This document shows positions 1 to 12,728 of a stretch of DNA of 64,000 nt, piece after piece. The translations under genes and the position numbers were made by a program. This DNA is from Metaphire vulgaris (taxonomy: Eukaryota; Annelida; Clitellata; Crassiclitellata; Megascolecidae): the NCBI GenBank assembly GCA_018105865.1, contig CM030865.1, positions 3,231,216 through 3,295,215 on the forward strand, written 5' to 3'. Below the pieces are notes generated by a model. It was not told the origin of the DNA. It saw nothing but the letters and a program-made list of their open reading frames with translations, and did no database searches. Position 1 is the first letter of the stretch. Every line of letters begins with the position of its first letter.

Positions 1-900
1 GATTCATGCATTTTCTCAAAAGACTTTAACGCAAGAACAATGGGAAAAGCAGAAGGCGTAATAAAATTCGCTTTGACTTTTAAAAATTTGTGCAGAAAAG
101 AACTTGATATACTTCATTGTCACCTTACTGCTTGTGTCCAATACTTTGGATATCTATACAATGGTTTAGATGTGCAAATCTACCTGTAAAACATTTTTTT
201 TAAAGCAAAATCTTATTATTGTGAATTTTGCACAGACAAGTTCATTCAGTTGTTATATGTATGCAATTTAATAATTCTTTGCATGCTTTTACCACAGAAT
301 TTTAGTGAAACTTGTCAGTTTAAGGTGCACTGTGAGTTTCAAATGCCATTAAAGCAATTTATGTTGCATGTTGCATCAGAATAACTGTAAATTTATTCTT
401 CTTCATGTGCCATGTATTGCTAGTCGGCATTCATAGATTTCCACTCTTCTCTGTTTCTGGCTTTCCTTATCAGTTTGATGTTGTCTTTAGTTCTTGTTAG
501 GCTATGGTCCAGGTTTGATGCATTTCATTAGACAAGTTAATATATGTCAAGTTAGTAAACCCAGTAATACATACATGGCTCAGGTTGTATAAAGTCTGTT
601 TGCCATCAAGGGCCTTGAAAATTTCCCATTGCACTCTATGTTCAGGAAGCCCCTAATCGAAAAATGGGTATGTAACAATAAGATAGTTGAACATGTAACC
701 AGCTGCCCACAATCTTTCAACCTGCTTTTTTAATGCATCCAAATAACTTGTACTGTAATAAATTCCAATGTTCACAATTTTATGTACAATTTTGTATCCA
801 GATGTTTTTAATTCATAGACACATTCCTCAAATATTTACCGGTATATAATAATGGAATTGACTGAATAATACATAACTTGAAATCACTGATTACCACTAA
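1..900. other. AT-rich non-coding sequence
   Basis: No coding frame, RNA gene or transposon end could be recognised. The stretch is AT-rich and unique-looking, with scattered stop codons in all frames. Confidence 0.5.
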
Positions 901-901
901 G

Positions 902-1251
902 CAGTGTTTATTCTAGGCCTTCTCTGGGGGGAATCCCCCAAGTTTTAACATTCCCCCAACATTTTTATATGTTGCATGGGGAGATGGAAGTTCCCCCCAA
1001 AGTGTGAGTACGGGGGGCTTTTTTGGAGAGGGGAAAAATGTAAGGATGACAATTTTTTGCTTGCCAAGGCATTTGAGAAGGGTAAAAAATATTAGGGAAG
1101 TCGGAAGGATTACCTTTTTTTGCTTGTCACCACATTTTAAAAGGAAGATAACCTTTTTTGCTTGTCAAGGTTTTTGGAGACTCAGACCTTGTCCCACCCA
1201 AATATTTAAAAATCCCCCCCCCCAATGTCAAGGTGGCTAGAATAAACACTG
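902..1251 (+). mobile_element. hAT-like MITE, family E (CAGTGTTTATTCTAGGCC)
   Basis: The terminal inverted repeats are CAGTGTTTATTCTAGGCC and GGCTAGAATAAACACTG. The flanks CCACTAAG and CCACTAGG form a near-perfect 8-bp TSD. It has no coding capacity. Three copies of the internal TTTTTTGCTTGTCA-type motif lie inside (about 1047, 1111 and 1150). Related copies are at 43925 and 54236. Confidence 0.85.
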
Positions 1252-1625
1252 CCACTAGGATAATTTGTATTGTTGAGTCAGTAAAAACAACCAATAACAA
1301 TCGAATAACAATTATAACTCTTCAGGTTAAAAAATTATGCTAGTGTGACACTTTAAACCACAGGGTTATATAGTTGTTCTAACTGATCATAAACTTAACA
1401 TTAATTCAACTTAAGTTAAAACGATTGAACTGATATGCATGTAATGTATTAAAATATTGGAGGTTAATGGAATATGTGGTAGAAACTACAGTAAAACACA
1501 ACTATTCAAGTTTATGTCAGTCATGTAAACACAAACTGAATACCGGTATGCAACTATAAATCTTGCCACAGTGAAAGACTTGTCTGTTAACGATATCTAT
1601 ACTGTACATTAAATGTAACCTTATA

Positions 1626-1781
1626 CATGGGTGCCCACAAAAAATTTTCCAGGGGGGCAAAACACAAAATGGTCAAGGTTAATATTTTAGCAAGGTTTTC
1701 ATATTTCACTGTGAAAATATTGATAATTGCACCTTCCAGGGGGCAAGTGCCCCCACTTACCCTAATGTGTGGGTGCCCATG
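1626..1781. mobile_element. hAT-like MITE with 13-bp perfect TIRs
   Basis: The 156-bp element is bounded by CATGGGTGCCCAC and its exact inverse, and flanked by perfect 8-bp repeats ACCTTATA (1618-1625 and 1782-1789). Eight-bp duplications fit hAT-type transposition. There is no coding sequence. Confidence 0.85.
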
Positions 1782-1939
1782 ACCTTATATATACACACTT
1801 GTTATTAAAAGTAATCACAGTAACAAATGCATTACCAAATACTACATGTAAATGGTATTGTAACTACATATACCTGTAATAACAGGTATGTACCGGTATA
1901 CTTTTAAATGTCTACTGGTAAAACATTTGCTTACATGTA

Positions 1940-2015
1940 CAGGGTGGCACAAAAAACTGGACTAGTCGCCTTTAGGTTTGCATTTAATATAGTCCGGTTT
2001 TTTTGCGCCACCCTG
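1940..2015. mobile_element. 76-bp Tc1/mariner-type MITE
   Basis: The element is flanked by TA dinucleotides with long inverted ends CAGGGTGGCACAAAAAACTGG and AGTCCGGTTTTTTTGCGCC..CCTG. The arms span nearly the whole element, so it could fold as one hairpin. Confidence 0.8.
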
Positions 2016-2060
2016 TATAATCGCATTACAGTTTTAAGTGTAAATGGATAACGCAATATG

Positions 2061-3442
2061 CAGGGCCGGATTAATATGCATATGTTTCAAATGAAACAGG
2101 CCCACTCATAAAAGTAGCAACTTAGGTGCCTACTAGATTTCTACTATTGCCAGTACTAGTAGAGTTTAATATCGCTGACCTGTGCTGGATTGGCCAATTT
2201 GTTAACTTCCCCCCACATGTCCTTATACAGCAAACATCATGGGGCCCTCGTACTGTGTGCGAAAGTAATGTTAAAACATTGACTATGTCAGCAGTTGCTG
2301 ATGTGGGTTGCCCAGGGTGGTCCCCTGTCTCCTGGCAACCAAAATTTTCAGACCCAATCTGCCACTACTGCTGACTAATGGATTGTCATGATCCAGTAGC
2401 CCTAAGGTCTAATAATCTTATTAATTAGTAATAGTATTGTTTATAGCAGGTGTGGCCACCCGGTGGGCCACATAAGGCCCTCCGGGCATCTTTCCAAATA
2501 AATTTTATTGGTCCTATTTAAGCGTACAATATTGAGTCATGAGTAAGATTTATACCGGTAGTTCCTGTACGTAATTTAGTAAAATACTGTACATCCATAT
2601 TATTATTCTTTCATATGTAAAAGATATTTTTGTGTTAAAAGCATTACCGCTGGGGGGCCTATTAATTTATTTGTGAAAGGGGCCTACAAAAACTTAATCC
2701 GGCCCGGGCAGTACAGAGCTTGTGTGAACTGTCTGCAATGAACATTATTTTAGTAGTCAAACAGCACATATTTAAATGAATCATGTACTGTACATTAACT
2801 GGTCATAACTGACATTGGCAGCCTCACATAGCAGCCTGTTTTATCTGGATTTCATATTAAAAGTGCTATAGATCTCAATCATTATATCTAAGATTCTTTT
2901 AAATAACCATAATTTCGAAATGCAGCCTGAAGCAACATCAAGCATGAATACTGCAATTGATCAACTAGAAATTTAATGCTACATTTGTTGATAATAACAA
3001 CAATTGTTATCACATAATTGATAAACACTCGGTTTGCATATATGTCCTCAAAGTGATGAAAATCTATATAACTTACAAAATTCATACTATAAAATCAAAT
3101 TATGAAGCAACTTGCACTATAGTAAAAACCCCAACACATCAGGCATTCATCAAATGACCTACACATGCTCTACAAAATAGGGTCCATCCATATAGTACTG
3201 ATGAGAGGGGGTTGGATTTGGGAGATTTTGCACATATATGGTGCGTGCAATGGTGGGGTGGATGGAGTTGAAAATATGCCTTTTTCGTATGTATTATATG
3301 GACGAGCCCATATCCAATTCCATTATAATTAAGTATATCATTCATCAAAACCAAGTTATTACAGCATAGATCTTTAATTTGTCTAAATATACATAGTCTT
3401 GACAGCTGCAAAATGAAACATGGTAATGAAGTTGGTGGCCAG
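2061..3442. other. AKAP10 3' flank, no gene
   Basis: A fragment of the CAGGGCCGGATTAA family lies at 2061-2105, and a GC-rich repeat fragment starting GTGGCCACCCGG near 2446. On the minus strand, AATAAA-type signals occur at 2671-2666 and 2509-2504 and could end the AKAP10 transcript, but nothing chooses between them. No other coding sequence was seen. Confidence 0.45.
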
Positions 3443-3629
3443 CAGGGTGCAATTTGCGACCTGAAGCAGTGGGGGGAGGGGAACAAGTCGAGCTTGGGGG
3501 GATGTAGTTGTTGGGGAAATGTAGCAGTGGGGGATGTAGCTATGGAGAATATAGCAGTAGGGAGGATGTAGTTGGGCAGTAGGCGGGGGGGGGAGATTCC
3601 CCATTCCCCACCCTACAAATTGCACCCTG
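3443..3629. mobile_element. hAT-like MITE in the AKAP10 3' region
   Basis: The 187-bp element has TIRs CAGGGTGCAATTTG and CAAATTGCACCCTG, with perfect 8-bp TSDs GTGGCCAG (3435-3442 and 3630-3637). The interior is an imperfect repeat of GGGGATGTAG-like units. It lies about 175 bp past the AKAP10 stop codon and probably falls in the 3' untranslated region. Confidence 0.87.
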
Positions 3630-3802
3630 GTGGCCAGTAGCACACATAAGCAACTGCAAATAAAAAAAACTAGCACATGCAGTTTCTGCAAGCAAATCAC
3701 CTTTTGCACCTGAATTGTAGCGTTGGTCTTCGACATTCTAAACAAGGTGTGAAAATCGGCAGAAGTTGATTCGTGGATGGACGTCGAAGTCATTCCCACG
3801 AG

Positions 3803-3963
3803 TTACGTAACCTTTGTGTCGGACGCGACAACGAGTGACGTCGTCGGTTCGTCGCTACGAGTTTCGGTCATGACGTCACTGACAATCTGTTGCGCGACTT
3901 GCCAGGCCATGTCCTCCTCGGACTTCTCTCTCTCGCGCTTTTTTGTTACGGTAAAGAATGGAG
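3803..3963 (-). CDS. AKAP10: AKAP10 terminal exon k (PKA-binding helix and stop)
   Basis: The last coding exon follows a pyrimidine-rich GTTTTAG acceptor and ends at a TAA stop (3805-3803). It contains a Lys/Arg/Glu-rich stretch and then the amphipathic helix DMAWQVAQQIVSDVMTE, matching the human PKA-binding helix ELAWKIAKMIVSDIMQQ; the Ala/Val/Ile/Val hydrophobic ridge is intact. The C-terminus reads SDTKVT, whereas human AKAP10 ends TKL, a class I PDZ ligand. Here the last residue is Thr, which does not fit that class. Confidence 0.93.
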
Positions 3964-5417
3964 CTAAAACACAACGGCAAACAGGCAATTACCAAATATA
4001 TTGTATCTATGTTCACATTCAGAACAAGCGATAAATTTCTTGGAAGAGAAATACAGAGGGAAAGGAGCAAAAGGGCGACCTTGAAGAACTTGGCTGAAGG
4101 GGCGCTAGGACAAAATGTCCGCGGACAAGATGTCATGGGGACAAAATGTCCGCGGACAAGATGTCATGGGGACAAAATGTCAGCGGACAAAATGTAACCC
4201 TAACCCGCGACATTTTGTCCGCTGACATTTTGTCCCCACGACATTTTGTCCGTGACATTCATTTTGTCCGACCACAGGCTGGAGGACATCAAAGACTGGA
4301 CAGGCATTGAAAACTATGAAGAACTAAAAAGAATTGCTGAGGATCGAGAAAAGTGGCGACACCTGGTGACTACCAACCTTCGCCTCGAAGATGGCACATG
4401 ATGATGATGATGATGATGATGATGATTGTATTTATCTATAAAGATTACTATATAGTAATAACAACGATACCATACGGTAGTTCCAATTCTCATTTACACC
4501 ATCATGGGGAAGAGACAAGTGAGGTGGTTTCCTGTTGCCTTCCTCACAGACAAATAGGGGTGTACAACTTGCCAAAGAATATAGAAATACAGGAACAAAT
4601 CTATTTGAGGGCAAGAGGGCAAAGAATGAGATTACACAGCAAAACCATAATGGGAATTAATGGATGGGCAAAACATAGTGGTTCTCACACAGAGCAGACC
4701 CTAATGAACCTCTCCAAACCTTGTTATTGCTATAAGGGTTGCTATAAAGTTAGCATCAGATTCTAACCCACTGCCCTTCAATTGTATGACAAGATTCCCA
4801 CTCCACTGGAACCCCTATACAGTGCTTAATCTAGACTCCTGGACCCAAAGGGGGAGTGAAACTGACAAAGCCGGGGGAAGTCAGCTGGGGGGGCTGCTGT
4901 TAGTTGATGTGATATGCCAAAATTTCCGGGGGGATATGAAATTTCAGGGGGGGAAAGGGCAATTCCCCCCGGAAACGGCCTAGATTAAACCCTGCCCCTA
5001 TATAGTAATATTTGTTAATTAATGTGTGAAGACAAGGGAAGTAGAAAAAAGACGTGTACCCAGTTTTTTCTTGTTGTGGTCCGGATCCGGATCGAGATCC
5101 GACACAAACTGACCAAGTTCTGTCACTTTTCCAAATTTCATGCGACTGCAACGAAAATTTAAAAAAGAGTTCAGTTTATTTCCTTTAGAGTAAAGGAAAA
5201 CTAATATGGCTAAGTTCTGGGGGAGGAACAGGTCGATCACACGGGGCAATCCAGAACTGTGGAACTCACTACCGGACTATGTTACAAACTCTGACTCTCT
5301 ACGACTTTTCCTAAATAATCTTAAGACTTACCTATTCACCATCGATTAATTATACGTAGTATTGTAAAGCGCTCTTTGGCCATTTTTGCCATGCTTATTG
5401 TGCTATATAAATTGTAT

Positions 5418-5457
<40 letters not shown>

Positions 5458-6346
5458 CACATTACTGGTACATCAAACACTTCCATTTAACTACCGCATT
5501 ATCCCTGGCTTCGCCTGACTGAGATATCAAAAAAGAAGTTTAATTTAAGCTCAAAAAATTGAAGAATCAAGTATTTCTTAATAATGTCCTAGTTACAGAC
5601 TGACTTATAAGAGTACGAAAATATTTTACGGTCACAGCTTTGCAACAACAATCAGGGTGGATACAGGAATACAGTTGGTTGGGACATCCCGTGTTCTAAC
5701 TCCCCCATCCTGCCTTGTCCTGTCCCTTCCATATCTTCTTCATCTTCGGATGCTCTGTCCAAAGACAGGTTCCATAATCCAGCATCGCCACTGGATGACA
5801 TCCATTTATTTATTTGCACCTTTACAATATTTCGGCTTACTGCCACGATGAAAAGTTAACAAACACCAATTTTCGTGTGGGTTGGGAACACCTGCTCCCC
5901 CTTTTCCCCTTTGCAGATCCACAATATTGCTAATTGCAAATTCATGCATGCAAAACGTTGCAGGTGAGTCAACGGAAGAACGAAGAAAAATTCGGAAACA
6001 ATTCAACTCACCCTGCATTCGGCCGATGCCAAAGGCTGTCCGGATTGAAGAGTGAACTGTCGATTCTCATGTTGTCGCCGAATCTGTTCATAGCTTTGGC
6101 AAAGTGACGTCCACTTGTATCGCGCGCAAGATACGTGTTTTTAGAGCCCGAAGACTCGTTTCCTCCCGCGCCCTGGCTTCCTGCACTTTTTTCCGAAACA
6201 GTGTCGCTCTCTATTTAAAGCAAGCAGTGACAACACAAAACTGTGCAATTTCAGACCAGTAACGCAAAAAATTCTGTCACATTTCTGCAAGCAATACTGT
6301 GCTACTGATGTCAACATTTGCTGCTTTCTGCTCTAGAAATGTTTGC

Positions 6347-6397
<51 letters not shown>

Positions 6398-8168
6398 CAA
6401 TAACAGTGAAAAAATAGGGCCATTTGGCATCTACCATGCCACACAAGGATGAAAGAATCAAATCACATGGGGGTGGTGGAGTGGTGGTAGTATTCTTGCC
6501 ATGCAACCAGAAAGTAGTGGGTTCAAATCTTACCATAGCCACTGAGTAGCGACCTTGGGTAAGTTGCTCACGCCTTAATTGCTCTGCACTAAACGATTGT
6601 TAACACATGTTAAGTAGTGACTGACTTAACGTGCGTTAACAACCATGTAATTATTATTATTACTACATATTAAGTAATAAGTAATGATAATAACTTGGAT
6701 GGGCTTATTGTACATTAACCCCTTAAACGGTCATTTATTTGTGACACAATGTAAAATGGACACACATATGAGCCACGGCTGGTGGTAGAGGGGTTAATAG
6801 TAAACCGAGCCAGATTTGAATCACAACTCACCACATTACATGGCAGGAGTCTTTGACAAATGTTCCACAGTAAGGATATCATGAGACGTAATGTAATGTA
6901 ATGCAATGTAATGTGGAATTTGTATAGCGCCTCTTCTGTTTCTACTCAGAGGTGCTCCTGGCATTGGAGTCAAGATGTCAGAGATGTCATGAGATGTGTA
7001 AGTGGGTGGATTACACAAGATAAAATAAGCAATAGATAAAAAAACCCAAAGCTAATGAGTACTGCTCCTACATTTCTCTTAACCCCTTAACTGGGTGCCC
7101 CGAGTAACGCTCGTCCATTTTACATCGAGTTACAAATAGTTGCCCAGTTAAGCAGTGGCGGCTCCACCGAGGGAAGCCAAGAGGGGCCCGTGCCCCCCTA
7201 TTGAGTGCCTGCCTCCTCCCCCTTGTTGGGACCCTATACTTAATGCTACATACATTAAAAAACAAATGGTTGGCCCCCATGATTAGAAGTTGCCACCCCA
7301 ACAGCCCCTCACTTGCCAAATCCTAGAGCCGCCAGTGCAGTTAAGGGGTTAAAAGGGCGATATTCGAGAGTCAAACCATTAAAAGGGAAAGAATTTTCAG
7401 CTCACCCCCCCCCCCATGAATATCACACCATATTGTGACGATATCCATGAAACAGTAATCAAAATATATTAACCCCTTAACTGGGACCCCGGATATATCC
7501 GTCCATTTTACATTGAGTTACAGTTAAATACACGGTGGTTAAGAGGTTAATACCAATTAGTATGGTATCTGTGCCTACCGATGCGTTTCTTTCTGAATTC
7601 AACAGGATCCCGCATCAAATGCGATGCGTTCAAAAGGTCCGTCACATATTTCGTGTACATTTCGCTCTTCAGAAACTGCGGATAATGCACCTAACATAAT
7701 AAATTAACTCAGCACTCTGAGAACAATGGAAGATGTCAGTAGACTTTGCCAAAGCTAACCTGTGGTGTTATGGGTCTGACCTGCTTACTTACTTTGTATC
7801 TAGATTCAGAGTCTTTGGTTTTTACTCTGAAGCTCTTCCGTTTTGATGTTTGGACGGTTATGTTGAAATAAATACAATTTGATACAAAATCAACCGAAAT
7901 CTCGTTTATTTTACTACATCGCGCCCCGAGCCTCCAACACCTGTAGCTGGTTTAACAAACAGAAAGTAAACAACATTGCCTTCACATAATAATAATAATA
8001 AAAATAAAAATAATAATAATAATAATAATAGCAGCTGGATTTTAAGTGGTCTAGTAGCATTTCTTCTGAGTTGAAAACCACTGTAACTCATACATCGCTT
8101 TATTTTAGACTTCCGTTTGTCTGCCAAAAGTAAACAACATTGCCTTCACATAATAATAATATATAATA

Positions 8169-8209
<41 letters not shown>

Positions 8210-8227
8210 TAACAATAATAATAACAC

Positions 8228-8263
<36 letters not shown>

Positions 8264-8281
8264 TAACAATAATAATAACAC

Positions 8282-8337
<56 letters not shown>

Positions 8338-9582
8338 GTAATAGTAGCTGGATTTTAAGTGGTCTAGTAGCATTTCTTCTGAGTTGAAAACCACTGTTAC
8401 TCATACACGATATACCCTTTAATTTTAGACTTCCGTTTGTCTGCCACAGCTGTTATCTTTGACTCTACCACGGTTCTGAGACAACGCAACGGCCCCCCGC
8501 TGTCTACACGAGAAGATGATGACACGATGATAAATTCTGTACCCTAATCACCAGGTGTGAATCAAACTACCATATAATATATAACATATAATGGCAAATA
8601 ATTACATACTTATTAAATGAGCAGAACTATGCAAGGCACACATTTGGAAACGCATTTGATGACCGGTGGCGGTTCCAGGAATTCTTGGTGGAGGGGATAA
8701 AATTTTTTTAGGAAGTTGGTGGGGTGGGGCAGTATGCAAAGTGAAGAAGAAAAAAACAAAAGAAAAGAAACAAATAAGGTCATTGTTAGTGTTTTCCCAC
8801 TAAGTGCTAATAAGCCTTGCAAAAAAGGCCGACAAGCAAAAAAAGAGAAGGTCGTTCGCAGTATTTTTCACTAAATTTTGTTAAAAGCTCACCGGAAAAT
8901 AGGTTGACAAGCAAAAAAAGTTCAACCGGAAACCCAGTGGGGTGGGGGGTGCATCCCCAGTCATCAACATGGTGAAACAGCCACTGCATTTGACCAACTG
9001 ACTAAAGACATTCATAACTGTTAAAGCCATACAAGGAATGATATCAAACCAGGGATATTTTTACACCCCCCTAACACCCCCAACACCCACCAATTTGAGG
9101 CCGACACCCCCAAAATTTGGTAATGTGACAAACAAAATGCATGCTACAAAATACAAAATGCATACTAATTAACACCTTCTCCATGTGTCGAAGGACCAGC
9201 TGACAGGGTACGCGAAAGCAGTCTGGCAAGAGACCGCTCTCTCGGCAGATGTTCGTCTCCACTTTTAACCGCACCTTGTCGCCGAACCGCACCGACTGCG
9301 TGGCCTGCATCGAAATGTATCTGAACAGAAATAGTACATCTGCAATAAATAATTTCATCGTACACGTACAGATAGCCTTTGTTCAAACTTTTTACGCAAA
9401 ATCCTATGTACCCACATTGTTTGCATCATGAAAATACATATCTACGCTACACAATTATTTACTGTGCTAGCAGCAATTAAAATTTTATAGTGCTACAAAG
9501 AAAATTCTATTGTAATATTTGAGCGAAGATTAAGGACCCACATAAATTTGCACTTCATTCGACTAACGTCTGTCAAAGTGCC

Positions 9583-9645
<63 letters not shown>

Positions 9646-9767
9646 CAATAATAATAATATTGATAATCTGGATATGAAAGAGAGACATCCTTTCTCCTAT
9701 AATGAATATCCGTGACGCTCCAGAGATTTAATGCAGTCGCCTTCCACTGAACTTTCACATGTATAAA

Positions 9768-9831
<64 letters not shown>

Positions 9832-12557
9832 GTAATAATTCAGGTCAGGTTACGCTTACATATTACTAGAGTGTAACAGTAATGGACAAACTTGTCGTAA
9901 ATGATCATGGCATCATTCTGCGCCTCGTCCGCATTGTAGTCAACTCCCTGCGACAGAAGGTGACGATGGAAATTGTCAAGGTCAAGGAAACACTGCAGCA
10001 ACGTTATTGCCTTCTGTTCCTCCATAAACTAGAAAATGTAATGTAACATGTACAGTAATGTAATGTAATGTTAAACATATGAAACGTCCACTTTCCGATT
10101 GCACGGCACATATTCCGCATGCAAGAATTTCAGTGCTACTTAATATTTAGATATTTAGTCATAGCAAAAAATCCTTTCTGACAATATATTGCATTTTATG
10201 ACGCGGTTGGACAGTTTAACCCCAGTATTTCCACTTCTGTCTCCAAGTGGAGGCCAAACATTTTGGTTTTTAACCATCCAACTCTTCCAGTGGAGGTTGA
10301 AAATTTCAACTTTAGTCATTCGACTCTTCCAGTGGAGGCTGACAATTTTGGGTTTCAGCCATCCAACTCCTCCAGTGTTCCAGTGTAGGCTGAAAATGTC
10401 AACTTTAGCCATTCAACTCTTCAAGTGGAGGCTGACAATTTTGGATTTCAGCCATCCAACTCCTCCAGTGTAGGCTGAAAATTTCAATTTTAGCCATTCA
10501 ACTCCTCCAGTGGAGGCTGAAAATTTCAACTTTAGCCATTCAACTCCTCCAGTGGAGGCTGAAAATTTTGGATTTCAGCCATCCAACCTCTCCAGTGGAG
10601 GCTGAAAATTTTGCATTTCAACCATCCATCTAGTGACGGCTGAAATTTCTGGGTGGAAGGAGTCTGCCCTGCACCACTTATTTTAAAAATCAATCCCTGG
10701 CTGCAAGACACTCATAATTCCACAATAATTAACCCCTTAACTGGGGATCCCGGATATATCCGTCCATTTTACATTGAGTTACAGTTAAATACATGGTTAA
10801 GGGGTTAATTAAAGGGATATGTTTATAGAAGAAAAAGCAACATTTGAAGTGGTTAAGAAGAAACCTAGACCAAACACTAAAACTGCGAATCCTGAGATGC
10901 TATGTATACTCGGTTATCACATTCTCCTGCGAATGCTGGACTCTAACAAAGCAGTTGAAAAATAAAATACAGGCCTTTGAAATGTGGTGCTTCAGAAGAA
11001 CCTTGAAAATTAGCTGGCAAGAGAGAATAACAAATGAAGAGGTACTAAAGAAAATTGGAGAAAAGAGACAACTCCTGACAATTTATAAACAGGAAAACTC
11101 AGTATGCTGGACACATAATGCGGGGCTCAAGCACAAAACAAGCAAAAGTCCTCTTAGAGGGAAGATATGAGGGAAACAGGGCCAGAGGAAGACCTAGAAG
11201 AGAATGGCTGGACGACGTTAAGGAACACATATACAGGAAAAGAACTACGGAAGACTAAAAAGGATTGCTGAAGACAGAACGAAGTGGAAACAACTCATGA
11301 CCGTCAACCTTCAGATATGAAGATGACACATGATGATGATGATGATGATGATGAAGTGGTACTTCTAATCCATAATTATTACAGTAAACAGTCCCATAGT
11401 ACAAAGTACTTGAAGTGCTGTACTATACAAAGTACTTTGAATGAGTCGTAGGTACAAAAAGTATAAGATTGTGATGGACAATATGCAAGCCACCTACCTC
11501 GGTGAAATAGGAAAGTGCGGTGTCGTTGTATAAAATGTCAGCTAACAGCAACTGGGATAAAATGTCAATTTGATGTTTGATATAAAAGACGCTTTGAAGA
11601 AACTGCGAATAACAACTGAAACAAAAGCAAACAGCACAAATGTCACCTTAGAATGATTAACCCTTTGTTGCTGAACATCATATGCCAATGTATACCGTAA
11701 TTAATGTATGGTCCAAACCGGCATTCTGCAAACCTTTCCTGCCAAGGGCCAAGTTTTGTAGCAATTATTTAGTTCCAATTACCGTACATTCCCCCAACAA
11801 CTTGACCGCTCACCAAAGATAAGTTACCACTCAAAAATATCTGCTACACAGCTTGGAAACCCCCAAAAAGGGTTTGTTTTAGGCTGCAAATGTTTTAAAT
11901 TTTTGCACGGCTGGTTAGAAAGAGCAATAAAAAAGCTAAACAATGGCATATACCTCATCATTTTAGCTATCACGTAGCCGGGGATAGAGCAAATTTTAAA
12001 AAATTACAGTATTCCATTTAAAAGAACGTTTTTTTTCTCCAAAAATAAATCCCCGGCACAGTGACGGCGTCTAAAAATGTTAATGCAGGGTAAAGGGGTT
12101 AAATAGACTAAACCATGAAATAGTATCTCCAAGGAAGCAGTAACTGACTGTGTCTCCATTAGATCGAAGACATATTGCTGGCAATGATCGAAGCAGAGTG
12201 GGTCCACCGTTCCTTCGTTGTTGCAGATCCGACCGAGAGTCCGTTTTCGAAGATCGTCGCTGACACCGATCGCATCCGAACTGTCGGGAGACAGATATTT
12301 GGCAAATATAACGGCCGCATCGTTTTCGATGGCTGCAGGAGATAAACCATTCACACAAAAATGTTGGTATAGAGGACTGCATGAGCAGCAAAGGTTTTCA
12401 ACACAGAACTCCTACTAAACCACTGAAAGTCCAGTTTATTATCATCATCACCATCATCAATTCATCATCATCATCATCATCATTATCAATATTTTACCCT
12501 TTCAACAGAACAGGTAAATTGATGTTGAAACAAGTCTTCTAGGAATGCTTCAAGTTT

Positions 12558-12619
<62 letters not shown>

Positions 12620-12683
12620 TAAAATCATTGATTAAAAACTCTAAGCCACTTCATTCCTAGAAGTCTTCTAGGAATGCTTCAAG

Positions 12684-12728
<45 letters not shown>

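Noticed and set aside
4195..4206. Interstitial telomere block
   Set aside because: Only about two hexamers; better described as the core of the fold-back element.
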